Assembly: GCF_014050525.1 (NCBI RefSeq)
Contig: NZ_JACGAG010000003.1
Coordinates: 186,001-250,000, forward strand
Length of the DNA: 64,000 nucleotides
From: Clostridium sp. cel8
Lineage (GTDB): Bacteria > Bacillota > Clostridia > Clostridiales > Clostridiaceae
Direction of reading: 5' to 3'
The translations under genes were made by a program, and so were the position numbers. Of this stretch, positions 1 to 9,736 are shown piece by piece; the first letter of the stretch is position 1; every line of letters begins with the position of its first letter. The notes under the pieces were generated by a model. The model did not search any database, was not told the origin of the DNA, and was given only the letters and a program-made list of their open reading frames with translations.

Positions 1-885
1 TATATTGTCCTTTAAATTTCTTATTTCATCTACTGCTTCTTCAATATTATAATAAGCATCTTGAATCAATTTATGTATATTTTTTATATCTTTAGATACT
101 TCATAAATTGATTCAAGGTTAATTACTATATTGCCAAGTTCATCTTGTATTGATCTTTTACTTTCAAAACTACTACTTAAACTTTCATATGCACTATTTA
201 AAATATTGCTTATCTTTTCGGAACTTGAGAGCACCTCAAATTTCTTCTTCAACTCAATTTCCTCTTTTTCACTTAAATTTGAAGAATTTATTTCATCTAT
301 CTGATATTTTAGAAAATCTGCCATCTTTTTTCTATTTTCATCATTTCCAGAAAGCTCATTTATATTTGATTCTATATTCTTAAGCTCAATATAGTCTTCA
401 TAGTAATTTTCAATTAATCTATGTAAAAATGCCTCACCATAATCGTCTAAATAACTGATATGGTTTTCCGGCAAAAGCAAATTTTGATTCTGATGTTGAC
501 CATGTATATCCAAAATAGTTGAAGTTATATTTTTTAAATCTGAAAGCAATATTGATTTACCGTTTATTTTTGCAATACTTCTTCCAGATTGAAATGTTTC
601 TCTACTTATTATAACAAGATCTTCTTCAAAATCTATGTCCTTCTGACTCAAAATTTCTCTTGTCTTTTCATTTTCAATAGTAAATACAGCTTCTACAAAT
701 GTTTTTTTCTGTCCAGTTCTTATAAGATCTTTGTTGAATTTATTTCCAATTATATAATTTATAGCATCAATTAAAATGGATTTACCTGCACCTGTTTCAC
801 CTGAAAGCACATTAAATCCTGAACTAAATGAAATTGTCAAATTTTCTATAAGTGCAAAATTTTTTATATTTAACTGAAGAAGCAT
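1..885 (-). CDS. recN: DNA repair protein RecN, N-terminal part (cut by window edge)
   Basis: RecN is an SMC-like ATPase that acts early in double-strand break repair and recombination. The frame is open from an ATG at 885 to the first base of the window, giving 295 residues of a protein that is usually about 560 long; the rest lies outside. The N-terminus has the SMC-type Walker A GETGAGKS at residues 29-36, followed by the conserved IHGQHQNQ-like segment, then the start of a coiled coil. An AGGAGG-type ribosome-binding site precedes the ATG. It follows argR with an 11-base gap, so it is the distal gene of the dxs-tlyA-nadK-argR-recN operon. The identification is secure; only completeness is unknown. 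Confidence 0.95.
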   Translation of the reverse strand, partial: MLLQLNIKNFALIENLTISFSSGFNVLSGETGAGKSILIDAINYIIGNKFNKDLIRTGQKKTFVEAVFTIENEKTREILSQKDIDFEEDLVIISRETFQSGRSIAKINGKSILLSDLKNITSTILDIHGQHQNQNLLLPENHISYLDDYGEAFLHRLIENYYEDYIELKNIESNINELSGNDENRKKMADFLKYQIDEINSSNLSEKEEIELKKKFEVLSSSEKISNILNSAYESLSSSFESKRSIQDELGNIVINLESIYEVSKDIKNIHKLIQDAYYNIEEAVDEIRNLKDNI

Positions 886-896
886 GATTAAACCTC

Positions 897-1349
897 CTAA
901 GTAGAAATCATTTTCTTCATTTTTTTGGTTATATCTATAGCTTTTTCTTTATCTCGTGCCAAGACAAATATAGTGTTATCACCTGCTATAGTTCCTACAA
1001 TTCCTTTAAAGTTAAGTGAATCTATTGATTCTGCTGCTGCTTGTGCTGATCCTGGCATAGTCTTTATTACTATAAAATTATCTACATTTTCAACACTTGT
1101 AACAGTTTGCGAAAAAATAGCTGTAAGCTTATTTGGTAAAAACTTATTACTATTATTTATAGTTGCATACTTATATCTTCCATTTTCGGATAATACCTTT
1201 ATAAGTTTCAATTCCTTTATATCTCTTGATACAGTGGCTTGAGTCACATTCATTCCATCTTTTCTAAGCTCTTCTGCCAATTCTTCCTGTGTTTCCACAT
1301 CTTTTGAATTGATAATTTCAAGTATTTTGGTGTGTCTTGTCACCTTCAT
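897..1349 (-). CDS. argR: arginine repressor ArgR/AhrC
   Basis: Hexameric arginine-responsive regulator that represses arginine synthesis and often activates catabolism. I start at the ATG at 1349 (150 residues, the usual family length) because AAGGTGAG sits five bases upstream; a GTG five codons earlier is the alternative. The N-terminal winged helix (residues about 1-65) carries the conserved TQATVSRDIKEL recognition segment. The C-terminal oligomerisation and arginine-binding domain has GTIAGDNT, where many homologues have GDDT, so one of the two acidic ligands is Asn here. The gene overlaps the end of nadK, which indicates translational coupling. Placement between nadK and recN is the common Firmicute order. 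Confidence 0.95.
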   Translation of the reverse strand: MKVTRHTKILEIINSKDVETQEELAEELRKDGMNVTQATVSRDIKELKLIKVLSENGRYKYATINNSNKFLPNKLTAIFSQTVTSVENVDNFIVIKTMPGSAQAAAESIDSLNFKGIVGTIAGDNTIFVLARDKEKAIDITKKMKKMIST

Positions 1350-2199
1350 ATATCTCACCTTCACATTCCTTCATACCAGAAGTAATTTTGTCCCTAAGTG
1401 TTTTTAAAAAGGAACTGTTATCAAATTTAATCAATTTTCTCTTGTACATTGATTTATCTATGTTTATAGATATTGGTCCATTTATTTTTATCCATTTCTG
1501 TCCATCAACAGACAAAAATGCATTTTCATTATTTTTTCTCATATTTATAGTTATATGACTACTATTATTAAGTACAATAGTTCTAGCAGTTAAAAACTGA
1601 GAATACATTGGGGTTATACAAAAGGCATCTAAATTTGAATGTATTATAGGACCACCTGCAGATAAATTATATGCAGTAGATCCAGTAGAAGTAGAAATAA
1701 TTATACCATCTCCACTAAAAGTATTGTAAAATTCATTATCTATGAATATATCATATCTTTCAATTCTATTTCTAATACCCTTATATAATATTACATCATT
1801 CAATCCATCATAAGACCTTACTGCATTTCCATCATGAAAACTACAATGTATCATAGTTCTGTCTTCAATTGTATAATCTCCTTTGAATAGTTTTCTAAGT
1901 GCTGTTTCTATACTATTTATCTCAACTTGTGCTAAAAATCCAAGATGTCCTATATTTACTCCAAGTATAGGAGTTTTTGATTGAACTATATTTCCTGAAG
2001 TATTAAGTATAGTTCCATCTCCTCCAAGAACTATTATAACATCTAATTTATCACTTTCTTTTGTATCAAGTCCTATACAATCTCTATATACTTTTATATT
2101 CACATCTTTATCTATATCATATATAGTTTTTATGATAAAATCCAGCATTTTATTTTTTGGATCCTTTGTAGTATTTATATTAATTCCTATGCTCTTCAT
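1318..2199 (-). CDS. nadK: NAD kinase
   Basis: Phosphorylates NAD to NADP using ATP or polyphosphate in the cytosol. The protein has 293 residues, normal for the family. The diagnostic GGDGT motif lies at residues 59-63, followed by the conserved NxGxLGFL segment (around residue 90) and the glycine-rich TPTGSTAY-like loop, here written STSTGSTAYNLSAGGP. Its start overlaps the end of tlyA by four bases and its end overlaps argR, so the whole dxs-recN series is one tightly coupled transcript. No unusual residues were seen. Confidence 0.95.
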   Translation of the reverse strand: MKSIGININTTKDPKNKMLDFIIKTIYDIDKDVNIKVYRDCIGLDTKESDKLDVIIVLGGDGTILNTSGNIVQSKTPILGVNIGHLGFLAQVEINSIETALRKLFKGDYTIEDRTMIHCSFHDGNAVRSYDGLNDVILYKGIRNRIERYDIFIDNEFYNTFSGDGIIISTSTGSTAYNLSAGGPIIHSNLDAFCITPMYSQFLTARTIVLNNSSHITINMRKNNENAFLSVDGQKWIKINGPISINIDKSMYKRKLIKFDNSSFLKTLRDKITSGMKECEGEIYEGDKTHQNT

Positions 2200-3020
2200 A
2201 ATTTTTCTCCATTTAGCTCCTTATGTGCTAAATTAACAGTCTGCTCAATGTCTTCACTTTTAAAAGTTTCATCAATCCCAGATTTTTTTGTGAAATAGAT
2301 CAAATATTCTATATTACCTTCTGGTCCTTTAATTGGAGAATATTCAAGAGATATTATCTTAAGTCCACAGCTATGTATAAATTTAACAATGCCTTCTATT
2401 ACTTCTATGTGCGTTAATCTATCTCTAACAACACCTTTTTTCCCAACCTTTTCTCTTCCAGCTTCAAATTGTGGTTTTATAAGTGCCATTATTTCACCAT
2501 TTTCATCTAGTAAATTTAAAACAGTTGGTATAACCTTTTTCAATGATATAAAAGAAACATCTATACTTGCAAAATTTGAATACTCTCCTATATCCTCAAA
2601 CTTTACATATCTTATATTTGTTCTTTCCATACATACTACTCTCTCATCTGTCCTAAGCTTCCATGCAAATTGTCCATATCCAACATCAATAGAATATACT
2701 TTAGCTGCACCATTTTGGAGCATACAATCTGTAAAGCCTCCTGTAGAAGCTCCTATGTCCATGCATATTTTTCCTTTTAAATCTATGTTAAAATTATTGA
2801 CAGCTTTTTCTAATTTTAATCCACCACGGCTTACATATGGAAGTTTATTTCCTCTAAATTCAATATTAGAATCAATTTTTACTTTTTCACCACATTTATC
2901 AACCCTCCTTTCATTTACAAATATCTCTCCTGCCATTATACTTGCCTGTGCTCTATGTCTTGATTCGAACATTCCTTTGTTTACCAAAAGCAAATCCAAT
3001 CTCTCTTTACTACTTGACAT
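2196..3020 (-). CDS. tlyA: TlyA-family rRNA 2'-O-methyltransferase (S4 + FtsJ-like)
   Basis: A 274-residue protein with an N-terminal S4 RNA-binding domain (residues about 5-65, beginning [18 protein letters not shown]) and a C-terminal FtsJ/RrmJ-type SAM methyltransferase domain whose binding loop reads [11 protein letters not shown]. Family members 2'-O-methylate cytidines of 16S and 23S rRNA; the mycobacterial protein sets capreomycin sensitivity. Some members have also been called hemolysins, a label not supported by the domains. It overlaps the 3' end of dxs by 11 bases and nadK by four. The family assignment is firm; the exact methylated base is inferred. Confidence 0.92.
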   Translation of the reverse strand: MSSSKERLDLLLVNKGMFESRHRAQASIMAGEIFVNERRVDKCGEKVKIDSNIEFRGNKLPYVSRGGLKLEKAVNNFNIDLKGKICMDIGASTGGFTDCMLQNGAAKVYSIDVGYGQFAWKLRTDERVVCMERTNIRYVKFEDIGEYSNFASIDVSFISLKKVIPTVLNLLDENGEIMALIKPQFEAGREKVGKKGVVRDRLTHIEVIEGIVKFIHSCGLKIISLEYSPIKGPEGNIEYLIYFTKKSGIDETFKSEDIEQTVNLAHKELNGEKL

Positions 3021-4890
3021 ACTTAACTCCTTTATTTACAAAATTTAATACACTATTTTTTATTCCTTCAGCATCAAGTCCATATAATTTATAAATTATT
3101 TCAGGTTTTCCCTGCTGGATAAATTCATCTTTAAATCCTAAATTCAATACACGAATTTTGCCATCTACATTATTTATATATTCTAGTATATATGATCCCA
3201 ATCCGCCTCTCAATATATTATCTTCTATAGTAACTATATCTATATCATTTTTTATCAAATCATCTATCATAAATTTATCTATAGGTTTTGCAAAGCAAGC
3301 ATTTATTAGCATAGCATCAATTCCACATTTTAAAAGTTTTTCTCTTGCAAGTGAAGCATATTGGAGCATTTTTCCTTGTGCAACTAATGCCACAGTTCCA
3401 TTTTTATAGATTTTTTCCCATTTCCCTAGAGAAAATTCTAATTGAGGCTTAAGTGAAACAATATCTCCTCCTCTAGGATATCTTATAGCTATTGGTCCAT
3501 TATGATTAAGTGCAAATTTCAGCATAGCTGATATCTCTTTTACAGACTTTGGACACATTACAGTCATGTTTGGCATTTGAGTAAGATAGGACATATCAAA
3601 TATACCTTGATGTGTTTCTCCATCTGCTCCTACAATTCCTGCTCTATCAACTGCAAAGACTACAGGGAGATTTTGTATACATACATCATGAATAAGTTGA
3701 TCATAACCTCTCTGAAGAAATGTAGAATAAACTGCAAATACCGGCTTTAATCCAGACTTTGCCATACCTGCTGATAGTGTAACTCCATGCTGCTCTGCTA
3801 TTCCCACATCAAAAAATCTATCTGGATACCTTTTAGAAAAGTCTTTTAAACCAGTTCCATCTCTCATTGCTGCAGTTATAGCCACTATGTCACTATTGCC
3901 TTCAGCAAGACGCACCATCTCTTTTCCAAAAGCTTTTGAATAAGTTTCCTTAGAAGATGACTCACTCTCTCCGCTACTACAATTAAATGGACCTATGCCA
4001 TGGAATTTACCAGGATTATTCTCTGCAAACTTATATCCTTTTCCTTTTTTTGTTATTACATGTATTACTACAGGTTCATCTATGTTTTTAGCAAATGTAA
4101 GTACTTTAGTCAATTCTTTAATATCATGGCCATCTACAGGTCCTAAATATTTTAATCCTATATCCTCAAAAAACATGCCTGGAACTACCATCTGCTTTAT
4201 TCCATTTTTAATTCTCTCCAAATATTTCGCCATTCCTTTACCTATATTTGGAATTTTCTTTATTAAGTTTTCAACATCTTGTTTCAATCTATTATATTTT
4301 GGATCAAGCCTCAACCTATTTAAGTATCTTGAAACTCCACCTACATTCTGAGCTATTGACATCTGATTATCATTTAATATTACAATTAGCTTGGTCTTTC
4401 TATATCCCAAGTCATTTAAAGCTTCAAGAGCCATTCCTCCAGTAAGAGCACCATCTCCTATTACTGCTATTACATTATAATTTTCCTTCTTAATATCTCT
4501 TGATCTAGCCATTCCAAGAGCTGAAGATATAGATGTACTACTGTGTCCAGTTTGAAAAAAGTCATATTTACTCTCACTTGACTTTGGAAATCCACTCATT
4601 CCACCAAATTGCCTTAAAGTATCAAATCCACTTTTTCTGCCTGTCAATATTTTATGTACATAGGATTGATGTCCAACATCCCATACTATCTTATCTTGAT
4701 TAAAATCAAACACATCAAACAGACACATTGTAAGTTCTACGACTCCTAAATTCGATGCAAGATGTCCACCTGTTTTTGAAACCTTATCTATTAAAAACTC
4801 TCTTATTTCATGAGCTAGTTCCACTTTAGATTCAAAGCTCATCTTTTTTATATCATTTATATCTTTATAATTATTCAATAAATTATACAT
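3010..4890 (-). CDS. dxs: 1-deoxy-D-xylulose-5-phosphate synthase
   Basis: Thiamine-diphosphate enzyme that condenses pyruvate with glyceraldehyde 3-phosphate, the first step of the MEP isoprenoid pathway and a source for thiamine and pyridoxal. The 626 residues match the family length. The cofactor motif [18 protein letters not shown]...NDN lies near residues 144-174 and the C-terminal transketolase-like half contains [20 protein letters not shown] ribosome-binding site precedes the ATG. A hairpin terminator separates it from ispA upstream, so dxs opens its own unit with tlyA, nadK, argR and recN. Linkage with ispA places two isoprenoid genes side by side. Confidence 0.97.
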   Translation of the reverse strand: MYNLLNNYKDINDIKKMSFESKVELAHEIREFLIDKVSKTGGHLASNLGVVELTMCLFDVFDFNQDKIVWDVGHQSYVHKILTGRKSGFDTLRQFGGMSGFPKSSESKYDFFQTGHSSTSISSALGMARSRDIKKENYNVIAVIGDGALTGGMALEALNDLGYRKTKLIVILNDNQMSIAQNVGGVSRYLNRLRLDPKYNRLKQDVENLIKKIPNIGKGMAKYLERIKNGIKQMVVPGMFFEDIGLKYLGPVDGHDIKELTKVLTFAKNIDEPVVIHVITKKGKGYKFAENNPGKFHGIGPFNCSSGESESSSKETYSKAFGKEMVRLAEGNSDIVAITAAMRDGTGLKDFSKRYPDRFFDVGIAEQHGVTLSAGMAKSGLKPVFAVYSTFLQRGYDQLIHDVCIQNLPVVFAVDRAGIVGADGETHQGIFDMSYLTQMPNMTVMCPKSVKEISAMLKFALNHNGPIAIRYPRGGDIVSLKPQLEFSLGKWEKIYKNGTVALVAQGKMLQYASLAREKLLKCGIDAMLINACFAKPIDKFMIDDLIKNDIDIVTIEDNILRGGLGSYILEYINNVDGKIRVLNLGFKDEFIQQGKPEIIYKLYGLDAEGIKNSVLNFVNKGVKYVK

Positions 4891-4949
4891 ACTTATCTAT
4901 CTCCACATAAATTAATTTGTGATAAAGTCGCAGCTTGTCTTTACATAAT

Positions 4950-4978
4950 AAAAACCTGAAGTTTTGTAAATCTTCAGG
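4950..4978 (-). terminator. rho-independent terminator after ispA
   Basis: A 7-bp perfect stem (CCTGAAG/CTTCAGG, arms at 4955-4961 and 4972-4978) with a 10-base loop is followed, in the minus direction, by TTTTTATTAT. It ends the nusB-xseA-xseB-ispA transcript 66 bases past the ispA stop. Confidence 0.8.
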
Positions 4979-5043
4979 AGTAGTTTAGTACAGTTAATAA
5001 TTATACCACAGGTCTTTTTGATATTCAAAATAAATCCTAAAGT

Positions 5044-5934
5044 CTACTTTTCTCTATTTAACAATAAAAGAGTAATGTATTCAAGATCTTTAGTATTTCT
5101 TTTTAACTTTCTAAGCACATCTATGCATTCACTTGTAATAGAGTTACACATTTCAATACATTTATTCAAACCATAGGTAGTTATAAAATTTGTCTTATTT
5201 TTATCTATATCTCTTTTTACTTTTTTCCCAAGCTTTTTAGTGTCTCCAGTTATATCTAATATGTCATCTTTTATTTGAAATGCCAATCCTATTTTTTTAC
5301 CATAATACTTTAAAAGTTCAAGCTCATCTTGTTTTGCCCCCGCATACACTGCTGCAGATATAATTGATGCATTTATAAGTGCACCTGTCTTTTTGCTGTG
5401 CATATAATAGAGCTGATCTATTGGAATATTGGTATTTTCACTTAGTATGTCAACGGTTTGCCCACCAACCATTCCCTCTACACCACTGCTTTCAGCAATA
5501 ATCTTACATGCTCTTATTTTATTTTTGTCATTATTCTTCAGACAATGTTTAAACATTATATTCATGCCTTCATTTAGTAGTCCATCTCCTGCAAGTACTG
5601 CAATAGCTTCGCCAAACATCTTATGATTTGTAGGTTTACCACGTCTTAAGTCATCATTGTCCATAGCTGGCAGGTCATCATGAATAAGCGAATAAGTGTG
5701 AATCATTTCTATAGAGCATGCTATATCTAAAACATCCTTGTAATTATCTTTATAAAGCATATAAGTAAGCAAAAACATTATAGGCCTTACTCTTTTACCT
5801 CCAGCATCTAAGCTGTACTGCATAGCCTCATAAATTTTCTTATTGTAAGAACCTTTATTCTCCATGTAATTGTGTAGATAAGAGTCTATTTCTTTTTTTA
5901 ATTTTTCAATTATACTTTCATTCTCTTTATCCAT
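5044..5934 (-). CDS. ispA: polyprenyl (farnesyl/geranyl) diphosphate synthase
   Basis: Short-chain trans-prenyltransferase that condenses isopentenyl diphosphate units, giving farnesyl diphosphate for undecaprenyl phosphate and quinone-type lipids. The 296-residue protein has the first aspartate-rich motif HDDLPAMDND (residues 85-94) and the second motif QIKDDILD (around residue 222), both intact. The DDLPAMDND form with two residues between aspartates is typical of bacterial farnesyl diphosphate synthases. It follows xseB with a 29-base gap in the nusB-xseA-xseB-ispA unit. Product chain length cannot be fixed from sequence alone. Confidence 0.93.
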   Translation of the reverse strand: MDKENESIIEKLKKEIDSYLHNYMENKGSYNKKIYEAMQYSLDAGGKRVRPIMFLLTYMLYKDNYKDVLDIACSIEMIHTYSLIHDDLPAMDNDDLRRGKPTNHKMFGEAIAVLAGDGLLNEGMNIMFKHCLKNNDKNKIRACKIIAESSGVEGMVGGQTVDILSENTNIPIDQLYYMHSKKTGALINASIISAAVYAGAKQDELELLKYYGKKIGLAFQIKDDILDITGDTKKLGKKVKRDIDKNKTNFITTYGLNKCIEMCNSITSECIDVLRKLKRNTKDLEYITLLLLNREK

Positions 5935-5963
5935 AATCCATTCCCCATTTCTATATATTAATT

Positions 5964-6182
5964 TTAACCTTTAAAGTCAAAATCTTTCTCCCCCTCAGCA
6001 GTTAAAACACTTACCTTTCCTTCAGCCTCTTTTAATAGTTTATATATTTTACTGCATAGCTTTATTCCCTCTTCATACTTTTTCATACTTTCATCTAAAG
6101 TAAGTTTATCTCCATCCATATTGTTCACTATATCTTCAAGTTTTGCCATCATATCTTCATAACTTTCTTTTTTCTTTGGCAC
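5964..6182 (-). CDS. xseB: exodeoxyribonuclease VII small subunit
   Basis: A 72-residue, mostly helical and acidic protein of the normal XseB size, beginning with the typical sequence ESYEDMMAKLEDIVNNMD and the TLDESMKKYEEGIKLCSK segment. It binds the large subunit XseA, encoded 20 bases upstream, to form the processive single-strand exonuclease VII. GGGGAGGTG precedes the start. The pairing with xseA makes the assignment safe. Confidence 0.93.
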   Translation of the reverse strand: MPKKKESYEDMMAKLEDIVNNMDGDKLTLDESMKKYEEGIKLCSKIYKLLKEAEGKVSVLTAEGEKDFDFKG

Positions 6183-6202
6183 TATAACACCTCCCCTATT
6201 TA

Positions 6203-7408
6203 TTAATTTTCACTTATTTTTGAAATATTAAACTTGGATTTACCATCTTTCATTATAACTTGAATCTGACTTTCTCTTTCCAATTCATTTATAGAATTTA
6301 CTATATTCCCGCTTTTATTTTCAATTATAGAATACCCTTTATCCAATATTTTAAAAGGACTATTTGCTTCAATTAATCCTTTGAGCCTTTTTAATTTTTC
6401 CTTATTCTTATCAAGTTTAGTATTGAATTTCATAATTAGCATATCTTTTAGCCTATCTACATTTACATATTGATTTGCAATGTATATAATAGGACTATTT
6501 GAGTTAAGCCTTTTCATTGAATAGAAAAATCTATCCTTTTTACTGTCTAAAATAAAATTTATATTTCTTGAAAGTGCAGTTTCATAGGATTTTATCTTCT
6601 GAATTTGTGATTCTAAATCAAATACTGCAACTTCAGCAGCTGCAGATGGAGTTGGAGCTCTCCTGTCTGCTGCAAAATCTGCTATAGTATAATCTATTTC
6701 ATGTCCTATTCCTGTTACTATTGGCTTATTACAATTGTAAATAGCCAAAGCTACCTTTTCCTCATTAAAACACCAAAGATCCTCTATAGAACCTCCACCT
6801 CTTGCCAATATTATAAGATCAATATCTTCAATACTATCTAGCACATGTATACCTTCTACTATATTATCTGACGCTTTTGCTCCCTGAACTAGAGAAGGAT
6901 ATAAAACAAGCTGCACAGACTTATTTCTTCTTCTTGTAACATTTATAATATCCCTAAGTGCAGCACCTGTTGGTGAAGTAACTACCCCTATTTTAAAAGG
7001 ATATGGAGGTATCCTCTTTTTGTGTTTTTCATCAAATAGACCTTTTTGATTAAGTTCTCTTTTAAGTTTTTCAAATGCTTCATAGAGATTACCCATTCCC
7101 TCAAGATTAATTTCACTACAGTAAAGCTGATATGAGCCACCCTTTTGATATACTGATATTCTACCCTTTACTACTACTCTCATACCATTTTCAGGATTAA
7201 AATTTAAATTTCTAGCAGAGCTTTTAAACATTATACAATTTATCTTGCTAAATTCATCTTTTAAAGAAAAATATATATGTCCACTACTGTGAAATTTTAT
7301 GTTTGAAATTTCACCTTTTATTGAACAATTTTGGAGTATAACATCATTATCAAAATTTCTTTTTATGTAGTTATTTATATCAGATACTGTCAATATCCTT
7401 ATATTCAT
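6203..7408 (-). CDS. xseA: exodeoxyribonuclease VII large subunit
   Basis: Catalytic subunit of exonuclease VII, which degrades single-stranded DNA in both directions. The 401 residues include an N-terminal OB-fold (residues about 5-100, SDINNYIKRNFDND...GEISNIKFHSSGH) and the catalytic core with ARGGGSIEDLW (around residue 203) and GIGHEIDYTIADFAADRRAPTP-type motif, followed by a coiled coil. The length is slightly below the E. coli protein, which is usual in Firmicutes. It lies between nusB and xseB on the same transcript. Confidence 0.95.
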   Translation of the reverse strand: MNIRILTVSDINNYIKRNFDNDVILQNCSIKGEISNIKFHSSGHIYFSLKDEFSKINCIMFKSSARNLNFNPENGMRVVVKGRISVYQKGGSYQLYCSEINLEGMGNLYEAFEKLKRELNQKGLFDEKHKKRIPPYPFKIGVVTSPTGAALRDIINVTRRRNKSVQLVLYPSLVQGAKASDNIVEGIHVLDSIEDIDLIILARGGGSIEDLWCFNEEKVALAIYNCNKPIVTGIGHEIDYTIADFAADRRAPTPSAAAEVAVFDLESQIQKIKSYETALSRNINFILDSKKDRFFYSMKRLNSNSPIIYIANQYVNVDRLKDMLIMKFNTKLDKNKEKLKRLKGLIEANSPFKILDKGYSIIENKSGNIVNSINELERESQIQVIMKDGKSKFNISKISEN

Positions 7409-7456
7409 ACTGTTATCCTCTCATTTTATTTACTTTGTATATTTTGTATATGTTCA

Positions 7457-7873
7457 TTATTTATCTATATCTTCAATCATACTTCCAAGTACTCCATTTA
7501 TAAAGTTAGGAGATTTATTTTCTCCATATTTCTTTGCAAGTTCTATTGCTTCATTTATAGATACATTCTTTGGTATATCATCTTCATATAAGAATTCATA
7601 ACTGCATATTCTCAAAATAGTAATGTCAATCTTTGAAATTCTATTTATCTTCCATCCTTTTAAATACGACTCTATTTTTTCATCTAGCATATTTTTATTA
7701 TTTTGTACTCCAGTTATAACTCTTTTTAAATATTCCATATCTGCATCTTTTAAATCAATACTATTATTTTCCTCATTTTCCAAACCTTCTATAACCTCAT
7801 CTAACTTTTCATCGTTTATAGTCATTTGGAACAACAACTTCATTGCCATTTCTCTTGTCTTTTTTCTATTCAT
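7457..7873 (-). CDS. nusB: transcription antitermination factor NusB
   Basis: RNA-binding antitermination factor that binds boxA with NusE (S10) in rRNA transcription. I start at the ATG at 7873 because GGAGGTCAG sits directly upstream and homologues begin with the same basic segment [17 protein letters not shown]; this gives 138 residues, whereas an in-frame codon 14 residues earlier lacks a ribosome-binding site. The C-terminus carries the conserved [14 protein letters not shown] and FINGVLGSM segments. It is the first gene after a strong promoter at 7925-7953 and heads the nusB-xseA-xseB-ispA unit. Confidence 0.94.
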   Translation of the reverse strand: MNRKKTREMAMKLLFQMTINDEKLDEVIEGLENEENNSIDLKDADMEYLKRVITGVQNNKNMLDEKIESYLKGWKINRISKIDITILRICSYEFLYEDDIPKNVSINEAIELAKKYGENKSPNFINGVLGSMIEDIDK

Positions 7874-7924
7874 TCTGACCTCCATGTGGATATATTGGTT
7901 ATATATTATTGCCATTTCAGATAT

Positions 7925-7953
7925 ATTATACTTAAACCTTAAGTGTAGTTCAA
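7925..7953 (-). promoter_or_regulatory. sigma-A-type promoter for nusB
   Basis: On the minus strand TTGAAC (7953-7948) and TATAAT (7930-7925) are separated by 17 bases, close to the vegetative consensus. It lies about 50 bases upstream of the nusB start and just beyond the terminator of the Asp23 gene. Confidence 0.8.
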
Positions 7954-7956
7954 GTA

Positions 7957-7988
7957 TATAAAAAACACCCTCTTATAAATGAGGGTGT
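7957..7988 (-). terminator. terminator after Asp23-family gene
   Basis: An 8-bp stem ACACCCTC/GAGGGTGT (7965-7972 and 7981-7988) with an 8-base loop is followed by TTTTTA in the minus direction, six bases after the stop codon of the Asp23-family gene. Confidence 0.85.
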
Positions 7989-7993
7989 GTATA

Positions 7994-8392
7994 TTACTCT
8001 TCTTCTTTATACTCATTTTCTTCAGAATCAGAAATTACAACATTTTGAACATGTATGTTTACTGCTGTAACTTCTAAACCTGTCATAGATTCAACTGCCT
8101 TTTTAACGTTCTCTTGAACTTTAAATGCAACATCTGGAATTCTCACACCATATTCTACAACTACATATAAGTCGATAGCTGCACTATTTTCACCTACACT
8201 AACTTTTACACCTTTTGATAGGTTCTTCTTACCACTTAATATTTGAGTAATGCCTCCTACAAGATTTGCACTCATTCCAACTATTCCATCTATTTCTGTA
8301 GTTGCAAGTCCTGCAATAACTCCTACCACTTCATCGGATATCTTTACAATGCCCATATCTATTTCATTTTGATTATTTGAATTATCTTCCAC
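7994..8392 (-). CDS. Asp23/Gls24-family (YloU-like) protein
   Basis: A small acidic protein of the Asp23/Gls24/YqhY family, whose members are linked to envelope stress or to fatty-acid enzyme control. The Asp23 domain spans residues about 10-115 (IVKISDEVVGVIAGLATTEIDGIVGMS at its start and VTAVNIHVQNV near the end). I choose a GTG start at 8392 (132 residues), because AGGAGGTG lies six bases before it; the ATG nine codons earlier would place that site inside the gene. In Firmicutes a Yqh Y-type gene commonly sits next to nusB, as here. It is a single-gene unit with its own promoter and terminator. Confidence 0.88.
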   Translation of the reverse strand: MEDNSNNQNEIDMGIVKISDEVVGVIAGLATTEIDGIVGMSANLVGGITQILSGKKNLSKGVKVSVGENSAAIDLYVVVEYGVRIPDVAFKVQENVKKAVESMTGLEVTAVNIHVQNVVISDSEENEYKEEE

Positions 8393-8438
8393 TATGGCAC
8401 CTCCTATACTTTTATTCATTAAAAGGACTTATATCTAT

Positions 8439-8467
8439 ATTATATCAAATGGAAAATTTTTTTACAA
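8439..8467 (-). promoter_or_regulatory. sigma-A-type promoter for the Asp23-family gene
   Basis: TTGTAA (8467-8462) and TATAAT (8444-8439) on the minus strand have a 17-base spacer. The site lies 47 bases upstream of the proposed GTG start. Confidence 0.7.
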
Positions 8468-8490
8468 ATAAATATGTTGATAGTAAAATT

Positions 8491-9006
8491 TTACTTTTTT
8501 GTTTCTATTTCTATGTCCTGTATTTTACATACACCCATTACTACATCTTTTATTTCCCTAGTATCTTTATCTGTCAAGTCATCACTCTTTTTTACTATTA
8601 CTCTTACCTTGTTATCCTCTATAGAGCATATGACATCATCGTATCCCTTACTCTTTAAAGTAGTTTCTATTTTTGATTCATAATCAGCATTCATAGCAAG
8701 AGCTGTATATTGTTTTTCAGCTACTGAACGATTTTCTGCAGATACATTTTTGTCATCAATTAAATTTTTCAGCTTTTGAAGAGTTTCACCGTCTTTTTGA
8801 TCCCTATTTAATCTAGCTTCTTCAAAAAACTGAGATTGGGTTTTACTACTATCATTGCTATTAAAAGAAACTGTGCTTTGTCCGCTATTACTCTGATTTT
8901 CAGCAACACTAAAAGGGCTATTTACCTTTGTAGCAAGTACACCAACACAAACTATTAATGCTAAAAGAGTCACAATAATCACTGCTTGTTTTTTATTCAT
9001 TTTCAT
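8491..9006 (-). CDS. spoIIIAH: stage III sporulation protein AH
   Basis: Mother-cell component of the channel joining mother cell and forespore; its C-terminal ring-building domain, related to YscJ/FliF, meets SpoIIQ across the intermembrane space. The 171-residue protein has one N-terminal membrane helix (residues about 8-27), a low-complexity Ser/Asn linker to about residue 55, and a helical C-terminal domain ending in VVMGVCKIQDIEIETKK. It is the last gene of the spoIIIA operon, 53 bases after spoIIIAG. Identification relies on position, topology and the ring-domain sequence together. Confidence 0.9.
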   Translation of the reverse strand: MKMNKKQAVIIVTLLALIVCVGVLATKVNSPFSVAENQSNSGQSTVSFNSNDSSKTQSQFFEEARLNRDQKDGETLQKLKNLIDDKNVSAENRSVAEKQYTALAMNADYESKIETTLKSKGYDDVICSIEDNKVRVIVKKSDDLTDKDTREIKDVVMGVCKIQDIEIETKK

Positions 9007-9059
9007 TTCCCCCTCTATCTTCTCTTAAGAAATTATATGCACTTAATTTAATATATATA

Positions 9060-9692
9060 CTATTTCTTCATAGGATATACATTTACTTTGTCATCTGTTA
9101 TATCAAACAGATCTTCCACGGCTTTTGCTATTCTAAGTTCAGTTATCTTATTTTCTGCACCTTCTGCTACAATACAAACTCCAGATACCTTTGGTTTATA
9201 AGTCTTTACTATAAGAGGTTCGGATTTATCTCCATTATTTGTCACAACTACTGTACTTCCATTATTACTTTGAGTTGTAGTTCTCACACCACCTGATTGG
9301 TCTTTTTCATTTGTAACATTTGTAGAGTCATTTATATTAACTGCTGGCACCTGTTCCTCACCACTTTTAAAGTTGATCATTACATCAACATTCCCAACAC
9401 CTTGTATCTTCTCAAGAGTATTTTTCAATTTATTTTCAACAGACCTTTCATATTCGCTAGAATCACTACTTTCATCTAAGTTAGTTGTATCCTCTTCTGT
9501 GTCACTCTTATAATTTGTACTTACCACAGATTGAGAATTGCTAAGCTGAGGAGTTTTGAAAAAATCCACAGTTATAATCATAAGTATCCCTATAAGAAAG
9601 ATTATTATAAGATTTACAACTTTTCCCTTATTCTTTAAATTGCTTTCATCTACCTTTTTACTAATGTATGAAACCCACTTTTTTAAATTCAT
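9060..9692 (-). CDS. spoIIIAG: stage III sporulation protein AG
   Basis: Ring-forming component of the SpoIIIA-SpoIIQ channel in the outer forespore membrane. The 210 residues have one membrane helix (residues about 27-46), a variable acidic linker, then the ring-building domain with the conserved KLKNTLEKIQGVGNVDVMINF start and a C-terminal part ending VEDLFDITDDKVNVYPMKK. A Gly/Thr/Asn-rich insertion near residues 125-155 corresponds to the region that forms the beta-barrel in B. subtilis SpoIIIAG. It follows spoIIIAF by 44 bases. Confidence 0.92.
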   Translation of the reverse strand: MNLKKWVSYISKKVDESNLKNKGKVVNLIIIFLIGILMIITVDFFKTPQLSNSQSVVSTNYKSDTEEDTTNLDESSDSSEYERSVENKLKNTLEKIQGVGNVDVMINFKSGEEQVPAVNINDSTNVTNEKDQSGGVRTTTQSNNGSTVVVTNNGDKSEPLIVKTYKPKVSGVCIVAEGAENKITELRIAKAVEDLFDITDDKVNVYPMKK

Positions 9693-9736
9693 AGTTTTTC
9701 ACCTATCCATTTCTAAATTACTTTTAAAATAAACAA

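Noticed and set aside
150-774. Plus-strand open frames within the recN region
   Set aside because: They lie antisense to a clear recN frame, have low-complexity Phe/Leu/Ser composition and no ribosome-binding site.
2389-3048. 219-codon plus-strand frame opposite tlyA
   Set aside because: It mirrors the tlyA frame; composition is hydrophobic low complexity and no initiation signal is present.
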